Origin: Pseudomonas sp. ISL-84
GTDB lineage: Bacteria; Bacillota; Bacilli; Bacillales; Cytobacillaceae
Assembly: GCA_018613035.1 (NCBI GenBank)
Contig: JAGGRA010000023.1
Coordinates: 1-64,000 of the forward strand
Direction: 5' to 3'
DNA length: 64,000 nt
Numbering within the stretch: the first letter of the stretch is position 1; each line of letters opens with the position of its first letter. The translations under genes were made by a program, and so were the position numbers. The notes under the pieces are model-generated. The model was not told where the DNA came from and ran no database searches. It saw only the letters and a program-made list of their open reading frames with translations. This document shows, piece after piece, positions 51,842-60,844 of this stretch.

Positions 51842-53617
51842 ATGTTCGGGCGAACGTATTTTTGCGGGGAAGTAACAGAAAAGGCTATTGGAGAAAAAGT
51901 CAGCTTAAAAGGATGGGTACAAAAACGACGCGACTTGGGTGGACTAATTTTTATCGACCTTCGCGACCGTACAGGAATCGTTCAGGTCGTGTTTAATCCG
52001 GAAGTGTCCCCTGAGGCACTTGCATCAGCAGAAAAAGTAAGAAATGAATTTGTACTTGATATAGAGGGAAAAGTTATTGCCCGTGAGGAAGGTACTGTCA
52101 ATGAGAACCTTAAAACAGGCCGCATTGAAATTCAGGCTGAAAAAATCACAATTATAAATGAAGCAAAAACGCCTCCTTTCATGATTGATAATAAAACAGA
52201 CGTTTCGGAAGACGTCCGTCTTAAATACCGCTACTTGGATTTAAGAAGGCCAGTAATGTTTGATACTTTCAAAATGAGGCACCAGGTAACAAAAGGAATC
52301 AGGGATTTTCTGGATAGTGAAGACTTCCTTGATGTCGAAACACCAATTTTAACAAAAAGCACACCAGAAGGAGCACGTGACTATTTAGTTCCAAGCCGGG
52401 TGCATCCGGGTGAATTTTATGCTTTGCCTCAATCCCCGCAAATTTTTAAACAGCTATTAATGGTTGGAGGATTTGAGCGCTACTACCAAATTGCACGATG
52501 CTTCCGGGATGAAGATTTGCGTGCGGACCGCCAGCCTGAATTTACTCAGGTCGACATCGAAATGAGTTTTATGAACCAGGATGAAATCATTGGTTTAATG
52601 GAAAACATGATGAAGAAAATTATGAAAGAAGTCAAAGGTCTGGATGTCCAATTACCATTCCCTCGGATATCCTATCAAGAAGCGATGGACCGTTTTGGCT
52701 CCGACAAGCCGGATACCCGCTTTGCAATGGAGTTGACCGATTTATCGGAGATTGTGAAGGAGTCTAGCTTTAAAGTCTTTGCGGGAGCAGTATCTTCAGG
52801 CGGACAAGTAAAAGCGATTAATGTAAAAAATGCTGCTGGCAAGTATTCACGCAAAGATATAGATGCTTTGACAGAGTTTGTTGCAGTATATGGGGCAAAA
52901 GGGCTTGCCTGGCTTAAAGCGGAAGAAGACGGATTAAAAGGGCCGATTGCAAAATTCGTAACTGAGGATGAACAAAAAGCATTTTATGCTGCTTTATCTG
53001 TTGAACCTGGTGACCTTTTGTTATTTGTGGCAGATAAGAAAAGCGTTGTGGCAGACGCACTTGGCGCTTTAAGGTTAAAGCTTGGAAAAGAGCTTGACCT
53101 TATTGATCAAAGCATGTTTAATTTCCTATGGGTTACCGAATGGCCGCTCCTAGAGTACGATGAGGAAGAAGGGCGCTATTATGCAGCCCACCATCCGTTT
53201 ACTATGCCTGCTAGAGAGGATTTGGAGATGTTAGATAAAGATCCTTCTCAGGTCCGAGCTCAGGCATATGACCTTGTATTAAATGGATACGAGCTAGGCG
53301 GAGGTTCTTTGCGTATATTTGAAAGAGAAGTACAAGAGAAAATGTTCAGCATTCTCGGTTTTTCTAAGGAGGAAGCAGTGGAACAATTTGGATTCCTGCT
53401 GGAAGCTTTTGAATATGGGACCCCTCCACACGGAGGAATTGCACTCGGGCTGGACAGACTTGTCATGCTATTGGCAGGAAGAACGAATCTTCGCGATACT
53501 ATAGCCTTCCCGAAAACAGCTAGTGCAAGCTGTATTCTGACAGATGCGCCAGGCGAGGTAAGTGAAGGGCAGCTTAATGATCTGCATTTGGCTCTTAATT
53601 TGAAAAAAAGTGAGTAA
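51842..53617 (+). CDS. aspS: Aspartyl-tRNA synthetase
   Basis: 591-residue class II synthetase. N-terminal OB-fold anticodon domain (1-105, [24 protein letters not shown]). Catalytic domain has [60 protein letters not shown] and motif 3 [14 protein letters not shown], with the bacterial GAD insertion domain at about 290-420. ATG 51842 follows GGGAGGA by a suitable spacer and gives the standard N-terminus [11 protein letters not shown]. It is cotranscribed with hisS, 37 bases apart. Confidence 0.98.
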   Translation: MFGRTYFCGEVTEKAIGEKVSLKGWVQKRRDLGGLIFIDLRDRTGIVQVVFNPEVSPEALASAEKVRNEFVLDIEGKVIAREEGTVNENLKTGRIEIQAEKITIINEAKTPPFMIDNKTDVSEDVRLKYRYLDLRRPVMFDTFKMRHQVTKGIRDFLDSEDFLDVETPILTKSTPEGARDYLVPSRVHPGEFYALPQSPQIFKQLLMVGGFERYYQIARCFRDEDLRADRQPEFTQVDIEMSFMNQDEIIGLMENMMKKIMKEVKGLDVQLPFPRISYQEAMDRFGSDKPDTRFAMELTDLSEIVKESSFKVFAGAVSSGGQVKAINVKNAAGKYSRKDIDALTEFVAVYGAKGLAWLKAEEDGLKGPIAKFVTEDEQKAFYAALSVEPGDLLLFVADKKSVVADALGALRLKLGKELDLIDQSMFNFLWVTEWPLLEYDEEEGRYYAAHHPFTMPAREDLEMLDKDPSQVRAQAYDLVLNGYELGGGSLRIFEREVQEKMFSILGFSKEEAVEQFGFLLEAFEYGTPPHGGIALGLDRLVMLLAGRTNLRDTIAFPKTASASCILTDAPGEVSEGQLNDLHLALNLKKSE

Positions 53618-53627
53618 TGTCCTAAAT

Positions 53628-53695
53628 AATCAGGATAAGTAATAGACAATCATCTTCCCATAAATTTAAACTGGGAAGATGCTCCTGATTTTTGT
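53628..53695 (+). terminator. Terminator of hisS-aspS
   Basis: The inner stem CATCTTCCCA/TGGGAAGATG (53651-53681) is extended by AATCAGGA (53628-53635) with TCCTGATT (53683-53690), then TTTTG. Confidence 0.85.
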
Positions 53696-53759
53696 AGTTT
53701 TTTCTTCAAATTGAGTAGAAAATTGGTTAGAGCGATGATGTTAGCTCTGCTTGACCAGC

Positions 53760-53788
53760 TTGAAAAAGAGAAAGCCATATGGTATGAT
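53760..53788 (+). promoter_or_regulatory. Promoter of 6S RNA
   Basis: TTGAAA (53760-53765), 17 bases and TATGAT (53783-53788). The predicted start is about 53796, ten bases before the mature end. This agrees with the short 5' processing known for B. subtilis 6S-1 RNA. Confidence 0.7.
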
Positions 53789-53805
53789 CAATACAAATAA
53801 TAAAT

Positions 53806-53996
53806 AAAGAGTCCTGATGTGTTCGTTGTGAAACCTGAAATTTTGACCAACATTATTCCTTCGGGAGTCCGGAGTTTTCCGGCAGCGTAAATGCCTCATG
53901 GATGAGGACTTACAAACGCAGGAAACAGGACACCCACCTGCTGTGTGCGGGTTCAAAACGAGGGCATCAATAGCGACGGCACGATTGGGACTTTTT
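53806..53996 (+). ncRNA. ssrS: 6S RNA (6S-1 type)
   Basis: About 190 nt that bind sigma-A RNA polymerase and restrain transcription in stationary phase. The 5' AGTCCTGATGTG... and 3' ...TTGGGACTTTTT ends form the closing stem. Blocks such as TGACCAACATTATTCCTTCG, GGAGTCCGGAG, ATGCCTCATGGATGAGGACT, ACAGGACACCCACCTG, GGGTTCAAAACG and CATCAATAGCGACGGCACG match my recollection of the B. subtilis bsrA gene. The location after aspS is also conserved. Confidence 0.95.
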
Positions 53997-54013
53997 AATA
54001 CATACGTCTTTAA

Positions 54014-54043
54014 AATCCATGCAGCGATTGCATGGATTTTTTA
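54014..54043 (+). terminator. Terminator-like hairpin after 6S RNA
   Basis: AATCCATGCA (54014-54023) pairs with TGCATGGATT (54029-54038), followed by TTTTATG. Confidence 0.8.
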
Positions 54044-54051
54044 TGTCTTCA

Positions 54052-54078
54052 AAAAGCCTGCCGAAATGGCAGGCTTTT
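54052..54078. terminator. Terminator of the nitronate monooxygenase-like gene
   Basis: AAAAGCCTGCC and GGCAGGCTTTT pair around GAAAT, just past the end of the minus-strand gene. Confidence 0.85.
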
Positions 54079-54082
54079 ATCC

Positions 54083-55042
54083 CTATGAAATGGCACTGTG
54101 ATACTCAGACGCAATTTTATTTATAATAGACTGTACTGGAAGAATCTCTTCTATTTCAGAAACCCGGGATCCGGCAAATACCAGCCCGTTTTCTACATCT
54201 CCGCCAACCGATTTTAGCAATGAATCCAGTGTACAAAAACGGTAGGAGCAGTTTTTTAAACAATCATGGCATTTGTCTATTTTCAGTTTGTCTGTCCCAT
54301 CGATAAGAGTTGTGAACTTGTTTTTAATTGCTCTTCCCTGCAGTCCCACAGTGGTTTTAACAAGTACAGTATCTCCTTCCTTGGCACTTACATATTTTTC
54401 TTTAAAAGATCTGGGTGCATCGCATTCTTCACTTGCAACAAATCGTGTTCCCATTTGTACACCTGAGGCTCCCATATCCAGCGCTTTTGCAAGATCCATT
54501 CCTGTTAAAATACCACCGGCTGCAATGACGGGTATATTCACAGCTTTAACGACCTCTGGAAGAATATCAAACAATGGCTTGTCTGTTCCCAAATGTCCGC
54601 CTGCTTCGTGCCCTTCCACTACCACAGCTGATGCACCAAGCCTTTCGGAAAGCCGTGCAAGCTTTGCAGATGACACGATGGAGATGACCGGCACTCCATA
54701 TTCCTTTCCCCATGAATACATATCACGTGAGATCCCTGCGCCTGAAATAATAAAATCCACTTTTTCCTCCAATGCGGCTTTCATTTTCTCTGCAAAGTCA
54801 TTCATAGCGAATAGGACATTGACACCGATATACCCAGCCTCCGTTTTTAGTTGATTTCTGGCCTTTTTTATATGCATTCTTAATTCATCAGTAGAAATGC
54901 CAGTTCCGGAAATGATTCCAATTCCTCCTGCGTTCGCAACTGCTGAGGCAAGTCCGCTAAGAGAGATGCCTACCCCCATGCCCCCTTGAAGAATGGGAAC
55001 CCTGGGCTTCATATGGCCGATTTGTAGTTGTGGAAGATTCAT
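54083..55042 (-). CDS. Nitronate monooxygenase-family flavoenzyme with C-terminal cysteines
   Basis: 319-residue TIM-barrel FMN protein (2-nitropropane dioxygenase/NMO family). PILQGGMGVGISLSGLASAVANAGGIGIIS, INVLFAM-type GVNVLFAMNDF, FIISGAGIS, VVVEGHEAGGHLG, VIAAGGILTGMDLAKALDMGASGVQMGTRF are typical FMN and substrate regions. The C-terminal segment KCHDCLKNCSYRFCTLDSL adds four closely spaced cysteines plus histidine. This could hold a metal or Fe-S site. Substrate is unknown; nitronates or enoyl compounds are possible. It interrupts the usual aspS-6S-tcdA order on the opposite strand. Confidence 0.88.
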   Translation of the reverse strand: MNLPQLQIGHMKPRVPILQGGMGVGISLSGLASAVANAGGIGIISGTGISTDELRMHIKKARNQLKTEAGYIGVNVLFAMNDFAEKMKAALEEKVDFIISGAGISRDMYSWGKEYGVPVISIVSSAKLARLSERLGASAVVVEGHEAGGHLGTDKPLFDILPEVVKAVNIPVIAAGGILTGMDLAKALDMGASGVQMGTRFVASEECDAPRSFKEKYVSAKEGDTVLVKTTVGLQGRAIKNKFTTLIDGTDKLKIDKCHDCLKNCSYRFCTLDSLLKSVGGDVENGLVFAGSRVSEIEEILPVQSIINKIASEYHSAIS

Positions 55043-55214
55043 TGTTCAACCTCATTTCAAAAATTTAATAGTATTTCTAAGAGCATCTTAGCATTAAATT
55101 TTTAAAAAAGATGTGACTTTTATTACCTGGTCATATAACTTGATTACTAAATTTGGTGTATTTTAACATCATTAATCCTATAGAACTACTTGTTTTAATA
55201 TTGAAGTATGATAT

Positions 55215-55242
55215 ATTCATTATCGGGTAATAGATAATGAAT
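55215..55242. repeat. Inverted repeat upstream of tcdA
   Basis: ATTCATTATC (55215-55224) is perfectly complementary to GATAATGAAT (55233-55242), forming a 10-bp AT-rich stem 40 bases before tcdA. Possible operator or leader hairpin. Otherwise I see no clear promoter in the 55043-55281 gap. Confidence 0.5.
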
Positions 55243-55281
55243 GCTTAAATTTTTTAATAACCTGTTATGGAGTTGATATAA

Positions 55282-56043
55282 ATGCTTCACCAATTTTCAA
55301 GAAATGAATTGGCTATCGGCAAGGAAGGCCTTGAGAAAATGAAAAACAGTACGGTTGCCGTGCTCGGCATCGGGGGAGTCGGTTCTTTTGCTGCTGAAGC
55401 ACTTGCCCGTTCAGGGGTTGGCCGGCTGGTGCTTGTAGACAAAGATGATGTAGATATTACGAATGTAAACCGTCAGGTAATTGCGTTGTTATCGACAGTT
55501 GGAAAGCCAAAAGTTGATTTAATGAAAGAAAGGATAATGGATATTAACCCTGACTGTGAAGTGATTGCGCTGAAAATGTTTTACACTGAGGAAACCTATG
55601 AGCAATTTTTTGATTATGGCCTCGATTTTGTCGTGGACGCATCTGATACGATTTCCTACAAAATTCACTTAATCAAAGAATGCTTGAAGAGAGACATTCC
55701 GATGATTTCCAGCATGGGCGCTGCAAACAAAATGGATCCAACAAGGTTCCAAATTGCAGATATTTTCAAAACGCATACAGACCCAATTGCCAAGGTCATT
55801 CGCACACGCCTGCGAAAAGAAGGAATCCGCAAAGGAATCCCGGTTGTATTCTCTGATGAAAGCCCCATCGTCATCCGAGAAGATGTACGTAAAACAGTCG
55901 GAAAAGATGATGCCGAAATCAGAAAAGCAAAAATGCCTCCATCTTCAAACGCATTTGTCCCATCTGTTGCAGGACTAATCATGGCGAGCTATGTAGTAAG
56001 AAAGCTATTGAGCGATATTAAAATATCACGTGTGAATGACTGA
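55282..56043 (+). CDS. tcdA: tRNA threonylcarbamoyladenosine dehydratase
   Basis: 253-residue E1-like enzyme (YrvM/CsdL) that cyclises t6A37 of tRNAs to ct6A using ATP. N-terminal LHQFSRNELAIGKEGLEKMKNSTVAVLGIGGVGSFAAEALARSGVGRLVLVDKDDVDITNVNRQ (read in pieces) is the nucleotide fold with GxGGVGS. The family stretch FVVDASDTISYKIHLIKEC and the C-terminal PSSNAFVPSVAGLIMASYVVRKLL follow. Its terminator has been split by an inserted element. Confidence 0.95.
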   Translation: MLHQFSRNELAIGKEGLEKMKNSTVAVLGIGGVGSFAAEALARSGVGRLVLVDKDDVDITNVNRQVIALLSTVGKPKVDLMKERIMDINPDCEVIALKMFYTEETYEQFFDYGLDFVVDASDTISYKIHLIKECLKRDIPMISSMGAANKMDPTRFQIADIFKTHTDPIAKVIRTRLRKEGIRKGIPVVFSDESPIVIREDVRKTVGKDDAEIRKAKMPPSSNAFVPSVAGLIMASYVVRKLLSDIKISRVND

Positions 56044-56062
56044 AAAAGACCGGCTGATGAAG

Positions 56063-56718
56063 CAACGGGTTCGGATACCTGTCACTTTTTATAAAATACG
56101 TTTGAAAATCTGCTTATATTTGTTATACATTTTGTCCTGCAAAATGCAGGGCTTTTTGTTATGTAAGAATATTACAAATTGCCATCTAATGTATCATGCA
56201 TTTTATGGCCAAAGTACTGTTATAAAACTAAATGTTGATTTCACTGTGTTTGAAAAATAACCGGAAAAATTCCGTTTAAAACGGGAAATACCCATATTTC
56301 CTTAAGAATAAGCGGAGTTTTTTCGCTTATATGATCCAAATCTTTGAATTTTGGTTTATTTAGAGCAGTTAACCGGAATTCCTCCGCTTATCTCTGCTTC
56401 TTATGCTTCCTCTATATACTTTAGCCGGAAATTCTCCGCCTATTAATTCTCATACCTATACGAAAATCACCAATGAATAATTACAAAGAGAAACTTAGTT
56501 TTGTAACTAAAAAACACAAGATTTTGCAATTCAATTTGCGAGGTAACAGAAATCTCTGTAACCTTACATTTCGAAATACAAATTGGACCACAGTTTCAAG
56601 CCTATTTTTATAATTATTCGCGTTATATCAATGAAAAATGACCATCAAATTCACATACAAATTGATGGTCATTTTAAAATACACATTGGATTTTTGTGAC
56701 AGGTAAAAGAACCCGTTA
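56063..56718 (+). mobile_element. Non-autonomous insertion element in the tcdA terminator
   Basis: 656 bases flanked by the 9-base direct repeat CTGATGAAG (56054-56062 and 56719-56727). The ends are imperfect 23-base inverted repeats: left AACGGGTTC....ACCTGTCAC (56064-56085), right GTGACAGGT....GAACCCGTT (56696-56717). No transposase frame. The interior has four CCGGAA/TTCCG- or GCGGA-type palindromic units and a perfect 14-bp hairpin (56635-56648 with 56662-56675). It accounts for most of the 888-base gap after tcdA. Confidence 0.85.
56258..56450 (+). repeat. Four related palindromic units inside the insertion
   Basis: Units with the pattern (A/G)CCGGAA-T-TCCG-TTAT occur at about 56259 (ACCGGAAAAATTCCG), 56310 (AAGCGGAGTTTTTTCGCTTA), 56369 (ACCGGAATTCCTCCGCTTAT) and 56423 (GCCGGAAATTCTCCGCCTAT). 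Spacing is roughly 50-60 bases. Each can form a short hairpin. Confidence 0.6.
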
Positions 56719-56931
56719 CTGATGAAGCCGGTTTTTTTTGGCAGGAGGTTTGAGCTATAGATAGGGGCTTATTTTAGATACTGGACATATACAAATGAAA
56801 AGCCCGGAAAATCACGTGTGAAAAGGAAAAACCCGCGCTGAAAGAGGGGAGTCCGCTCATAAAATGTAAACTCAGCTAGTATAGAATCCCCGCAAGCTCG
56901 TACCCCTTATCCTAAATATATCCAGATTCCC

Positions 56932-57453
56932 TTAATGAATGGCTCTTTTTTCTTCTAGACCTTCTTGTTTAAGGAGTTGATCGGCTTCTTTTAGTATCCC
57001 GGCCATTTCTTCGTATTGCAGAAGTTCTTTTTCAAAAACTTTTCTCTTGTCCTCAAGCTTGATTTTCAGCTGTTCATTCAGCAGATTTAATTGGGTGTGT
57101 TCTTCATTTAAAAGTTTATTTTGTTTAAATAGTTCAGAATCGGGCTGGGTTTTTGCAAAATTCTTTAAGAAGAGAATAACTTGATCCAAGTTTGCAAGGG
57201 GAGCAGTTTCGAATTCATTGCTTGACTGCTTGGCCGTAGTGATCCTTGAATCAGCTTCAGTTGCAGGTAAAGATAATTCCTTTTTTAAGACAGCGTTCCA
57301 GCGATATTGACATGCCGAAACTGTCCGTCCCAGTTCACTGCTCGCTTTTTTGAAAGCTGATGCTTTAGAATCGCCATTGGATGTATACTCAAGGACCATT
57401 TCTTTTAAAAACTGATCCTCCTCCGGTTTCCATAAATCTTTCCGTTCCTTCAT
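56932..57453 (-). CDS. rsfA: RsfA-family forespore transcription factor
   Basis: 173 residues. The N-terminal Myb/SANT-like DNA-binding domain (about 1-60: RKDLWKPEEDQFLKEMVLEYTSNG, KASSELGRTVSACQYRWNAVLKKE) is typical of RsfA/PrsfA-type regulators that tune sigma-F-dependent genes in the forespore. A long C-terminal coiled coil follows (LFKQNKLLNEEHTQLNLLNEQLKIKLEDKRKVFEKEL in pieces). ATG 57453 is 9 bases after GAGGTG. Starts at 57465 and 57462 overlap the ribosome site. Bacilli often have several paralogues, so the symbol marks the family. Confidence 0.85.
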   Translation of the reverse strand: MKERKDLWKPEEDQFLKEMVLEYTSNGDSKASAFKKASSELGRTVSACQYRWNAVLKKELSLPATEADSRITTAKQSSNEFETAPLANLDQVILFLKNFAKTQPDSELFKQNKLLNEEHTQLNLLNEQLKIKLEDKRKVFEKELLQYEEMAGILKEADQLLKQEGLEEKRAIH

Positions 57454-57636
57454 TCCATTCATCACCTCGAAAATACGATTATAACTATAGGCTTATCGTC
57501 ACCCTTCTAAATGAAAATATTCCATTCTCAGAGGGTGAAAGGTAAAATAGCAAATAGAGTAAGATTGAGTGATTCCTTCTATATAAAGTGGTCTGGTTTC
57601 GGTGAAACTTTAAATGAGCGAGAGGAGGATGCTTTT

Positions 57637-58563
57637 ATGGAAACCCTTGTAGAAATACAGGATGTTACAAAAGTGATTAAAGGGAAGACCATTATCGATT
57701 CTGTCAGCTTTGAGGTAAAAAAGGGAGAAGTTTTTGGTTTCCTGGGTCCAAATGGTGCCGGCAAAACAACAACAATTCGTATGATGGTTGGCTTGATCGG
57801 CATGACATCAGGTGATATTAAAATAATTGGAAGCAGCATTAAAACAGATTTTGAAAAAGCAATTTCCTATATAGGCGCAATCGTAGAGAATCCTGAAATG
57901 TATAAATTTTTGTCAGGTTATCAAAATCTTGTCCATTATGCACGGATGTCAAGAGGGGTAACAAAGGAGAAGATTGATGAGACGGTTGAACTGGTCGGCC
58001 TGACAAATCGAATCCATGATAAAGTAAGGACATATTCTCTTGGGATGAGGCAGAGGCTTGGGCTGGCTCAATGTTTATTGCATGATCCAAAGATTCTAAT
58101 CCTGGATGAACCCACTAATGGGCTGGATCCAGCAGGAATCAGAGAGATTCGGGACCACCTTAGAATGCTGGCAAGGGAACGGGATATGGCAGTTATCGTA
58201 TCAAGCCATTTATTATCCGAGATGGAAATGATGTGTGATAGGATTGGCATTATTCAAAATGGAAAGCTGATTGATGTTCAGCATATCAGTGATTTTGTAC
58301 ATGGAAGAGAAAAGGTCTATGAAATAGAAGTAGATAATCCTGAGAAAGCTAATGCCATATTGAAAGGCTCATATCCTGACTTGCCGATCCAGCTAACAGA
58401 AAGTTGCGTGCTTATTCCGCTGGTCCGTGATGAAATTCCGAACCTGATTAAACACTTTGTACAAGCCGAGATAAATATATTTGCTGTCCGGGAAGTAACC
58501 AAAACGCTTGAGGACCGCTTCCTTGAAGTAACAGAGTACAGGGAGGGTGCCGGTAATGTTTAG
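57637..58563 (+). CDS. ABC transporter ATP-binding protein
   Basis: 308 residues. Walker A GPNGAGKTTTIRMMVGL, Q-loop region GAIVENPEMY, signature YSLGMRQRLGLAQCLL, Walker B ILILDEPTNGLDP and the switch SSHLLSEME. The C-terminal domain (to 308) is the type found in bacitracin/lantibiotic-type or Na-efflux exporters. ATG 57637 follows AGAGGAGG by 8 bases. The 57511 frame adds 42 residues with no family match. It overlaps the permease gene by 8 bases. Confidence 0.95.
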   Translation: METLVEIQDVTKVIKGKTIIDSVSFEVKKGEVFGFLGPNGAGKTTTIRMMVGLIGMTSGDIKIIGSSIKTDFEKAISYIGAIVENPEMYKFLSGYQNLVHYARMSRGVTKEKIDETVELVGLTNRIHDKVRTYSLGMRQRLGLAQCLLHDPKILILDEPTNGLDPAGIREIRDHLRMLARERDMAVIVSSHLLSEMEMMCDRIGIIQNGKLIDVQHISDFVHGREKVYEIEVDNPEKANAILKGSYPDLPIQLTESCVLIPLVRDEIPNLIKHFVQAEINIFAVREVTKTLEDRFLEVTEYREGAGNV

Positions 58564-59515
58564 TTTAATTCAAAATGAGTGGATGAAAATCTTTAGGCGC
58601 CCCGGCACTTATATCATGTTAGGATTGCTCTTAATCATGACGACTGTTGCCGGTGCATTCATAAAGTATCAGGAAAGCGGTGGAACAGTTCCAGATAACT
58701 CTGATTGGAAAAGAGGGCTGCAAATACAAAATGAAAGCTATCAAAAGCAGCTTGATGAAATGGGAGGGATGGTGCCCAGAGAACTGAAGGAACAATATGA
58801 AAGAGAAATAGCCATTAATACATATAGGATAGAAAACGATATTTCACCCAACCAGGATTATTCTATTTGGGGATTTGTAGAAGACACGTCCCAGCTGATT
58901 GAATTTGCAGGTCTATTTACCATCATTATTGCCGGGGGCATTGTTGCAAGTGAGTTTAACTGGGGAACCGTCAAGCTGCTATTAATTAGGCCGATAAAAA
59001 GAGGCAAGATCCTAGCTGCAAAATATATTACTGTTATTCTTTTTGGTTTAATTATTTTGCTCTTCCTTTTCACTTATTCCGCACTCCTTGGAATCCTGCT
59101 TTTTGGGATGCCGGAAGAAGCAGCGCCCTTTTTGACCTATTATAATGGTTCCGTTAAAGAACAAAGCATGGCCCTGCATTTGATTATTTACTACTTCCTG
59201 AAATCCATTAATATGCTTATGCTGGCAACCATGGCCTTTATGATTTCAGCAGTTTTCAGAAACAGCTCACTTGCAATCGGTCTTTCTTTATTTCTTATGT
59301 TTATGGGCGGCCAGGTCACAAGGCTGATTGCGATGAAATTTCACTGGGCAAAATACAGCCTCTTTGCCAACACAGATCTTTTGCAATATTTTGAAGGAGT
59401 CCCAATGGTTCAAGGGATGACGCTAGGTTTCTCGATCATGATGATTTTTATTTATTTTCTGCTATTTCAAGCGCTGGCTTTTTATGTGTTTAAAAAGAGG
59501 GATGTCGCTGCTTAG
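58556..59515 (+). CDS. ABC-2 family permease
   Basis: 319 residues with about six membrane helices: an N-terminal helix (YIMLGLLLIMTTVAGAFI), a ~100-residue outside loop, then helices beginning FAGLFTIIIAGGIVASEFNWGTVKLLLIRPIKRGKILAAKY, the standard ABC-2 permease motif. It pairs with the ATPase, whose gene overlaps it by 8 bases. Substrate unknown; export of a peptide or ion is plausible. ATG 58556 is 8 bases after GGGAGGG. Confidence 0.92.
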   Translation: MFSLIQNEWMKIFRRPGTYIMLGLLLIMTTVAGAFIKYQESGGTVPDNSDWKRGLQIQNESYQKQLDEMGGMVPRELKEQYEREIAINTYRIENDISPNQDYSIWGFVEDTSQLIEFAGLFTIIIAGGIVASEFNWGTVKLLLIRPIKRGKILAAKYITVILFGLIILLFLFTYSALLGILLFGMPEEAAPFLTYYNGSVKEQSMALHLIIYYFLKSINMLMLATMAFMISAVFRNSSLAIGLSLFLMFMGGQVTRLIAMKFHWAKYSLFANTDLLQYFEGVPMVQGMTLGFSIMMIFIYFLLFQALAFYVFKKRDVAA

Positions 59516-59551
59516 AAGATGGACTATGGAAAAAATCTTATTTTTTCAAAA

Positions 59552-59577
59552 AAAGGTCTGGCGTCTGCCAGACCTTT
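59552..59577. terminator. Bidirectional terminator between the ABC genes and rarA
   Basis: AAAGGTCTGGC and GCCAGACCTTT pair around GTCT. Read on the minus strand a long T-run follows, so it ends rarA. Confidence 0.9.
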
Positions 59578-60844
59578 AAGATTTTAAGAGCTTGTTATAT
59601 ACTGCAGCTAAAGCCTGCTCAAATTTTCCAGTTTTCTTAGGCTCATAATATACTTTGTTTTTAATCCTGTCAGGCAGGTATTGCTGCTTGACCCAGCCGG
59701 TTTCATAATCATGCGGATATAGATAATCAATGCCTCTTCCAAGCTCCTTTGCCCCTTTATAATGTGCGTCCTTGAGATGGTCAGGGACTTCTCCGCTTTT
59801 GCCTGCCCGAATGTCGGCAATAGCTGCATCTAATGCTTTATAGGCTGAATTGGATTTTGGGGAGAGGCAAAGCTCAATCACTGCATTAGCCAGCGGGATT
59901 CTTGCCTCCGGAAATCCGATTCTTTCCGCTGTTTCTATCGCGGCTAAGGTTCTGGATCCAGCTTGAGGTGATGCAAGTCCAATATCCTCATAGGCAATGA
60001 CGAGCAAGCGTCTGCTGATGCTTTGAAGGTCGCCTGCTTCAATTAATCTTCCTAGATAATGCAGGGCCGCATTAACGTCGCTTCCACGTATTGACTTCTG
60101 AAAACCGGATAAAACATCATAATGGGCATCGCCATCTTTATCATGGGTAAAGCTTTTTCGCTGGATGCACTCCTCAGCAACTGACAGGTCAATTCTGATC
60201 ATGCCGTCTCCATCTGCCTTTGTCGATAAAACAGCAAGTTCCAAAGCATTAAGCGAGCTTCTTACATCACCATTTGATGCAGTTGCAAGATGGGTTAGCG
60301 CTTCATCAGTAACATCCGTGTCTCTATTGCCAATTCCGCGCTCTTTATCATTTAATGCTCTGGTCAGGGCTTCTTTTATATTTTCAACTGATAACGGCTT
60401 TAGTTCGAAAATTTGGCATCGGCTTCGAATTGCCGGATTTATTGCATGGTATGGGTTGCTTGTAGTAGCCCCAATTAACGTGATACTGCCGTTTTCCAGA
60501 TAAGGAAGCAGAAAATCCTGTTTTCCTTTATCCAGCCTGTGGACCTCATCGAGCAGTAAAATAACTTTACCCGACATTTTAGCCTCAGCCGCCACAACCT
60601 CCATATCCTTTTTATTATTGGTAACAGCATTCAATGTTCGGAAAGCATATTTTGTGCTTCCGGCAATGGCGCTTGCAATAGAGGTTTTTCCAATTCCAGG
60701 CGGGCCATATAGAATCATAGAGGACAGCTGTTTGGCCTGCACCATCCGATTTATGATTTTCCCTTCAGAAACAAGGTGCTCCTGGCCGATAATTTCCTCA
60801 ATCGTTCTCGGCCGCATTCGAAATGCAAGAGGTTTAATGCTCAA
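59576..60844 (-). CDS. rarA: Replication-associated recombination protein RarA (MgsA)
   Basis: 422-residue AAA+ ATPase of the clamp-loader clade, acting at stalled replication forks. The start KPLAFRMRPRTIEEIIGQEHLVSEGKII is the family N-terminus. Walker A ILYGPPGIGKTSIA, Walker B ILLLDEVHRLDK, sensor IGATTSNPYHAINPAIRSRCQIFEL, and the C-terminal tetramerisation region (YEDIGLASPQAGSR, YLYPHDYETGWVKQQYLPD) are present. TTG 60844 follows GGAGTGA and matches B. subtilis RarA length (about 421). The frame from 60883 is too long. Confidence 0.97.
   Translation of the reverse strand: MSIKPLAFRMRPRTIEEIIGQEHLVSEGKIINRMVQAKQLSSMILYGPPGIGKTSIASAIAGSTKYAFRTLNAVTNNKKDMEVVAAEAKMSGKVILLLDEVHRLDKGKQDFLLPYLENGSITLIGATTSNPYHAINPAIRSRCQIFELKPLSVENIKEALTRALNDKERGIGNRDTDVTDEALTHLATASNGDVRSSLNALELAVLSTKADGDGMIRIDLSVAEECIQRKSFTHDKDGDAHYDVLSGFQKSIRGSDVNAALHYLGRLIEAGDLQSISRRLLVIAYEDIGLASPQAGSRTLAAIETAERIGFPEARIPLANAVIELCLSPKSNSAYKALDAAIADIRAGKSGEVPDHLKDAHYKGAKELGRGIDYLYPHDYETGWVKQQYLPDRIKNKVYYEPKKTGKFEQALAAVYNKLLKS

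Larger units (their letters stand above)
56045..56735 (+). terminator. tcdA terminator split by an insertion
   Basis: The left arm AAGACCGGCTGATGAAG ends at 56062. The right part CTGATGAAGCCGGTTTTTTTT resumes at 56719. Joined across one copy of CTGATGAAG, they give a perfect GACCGGCT/AAGCCGGT-type stem followed by eight T. In the present sequence 656 bases separate the arms. Confidence 0.8.
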
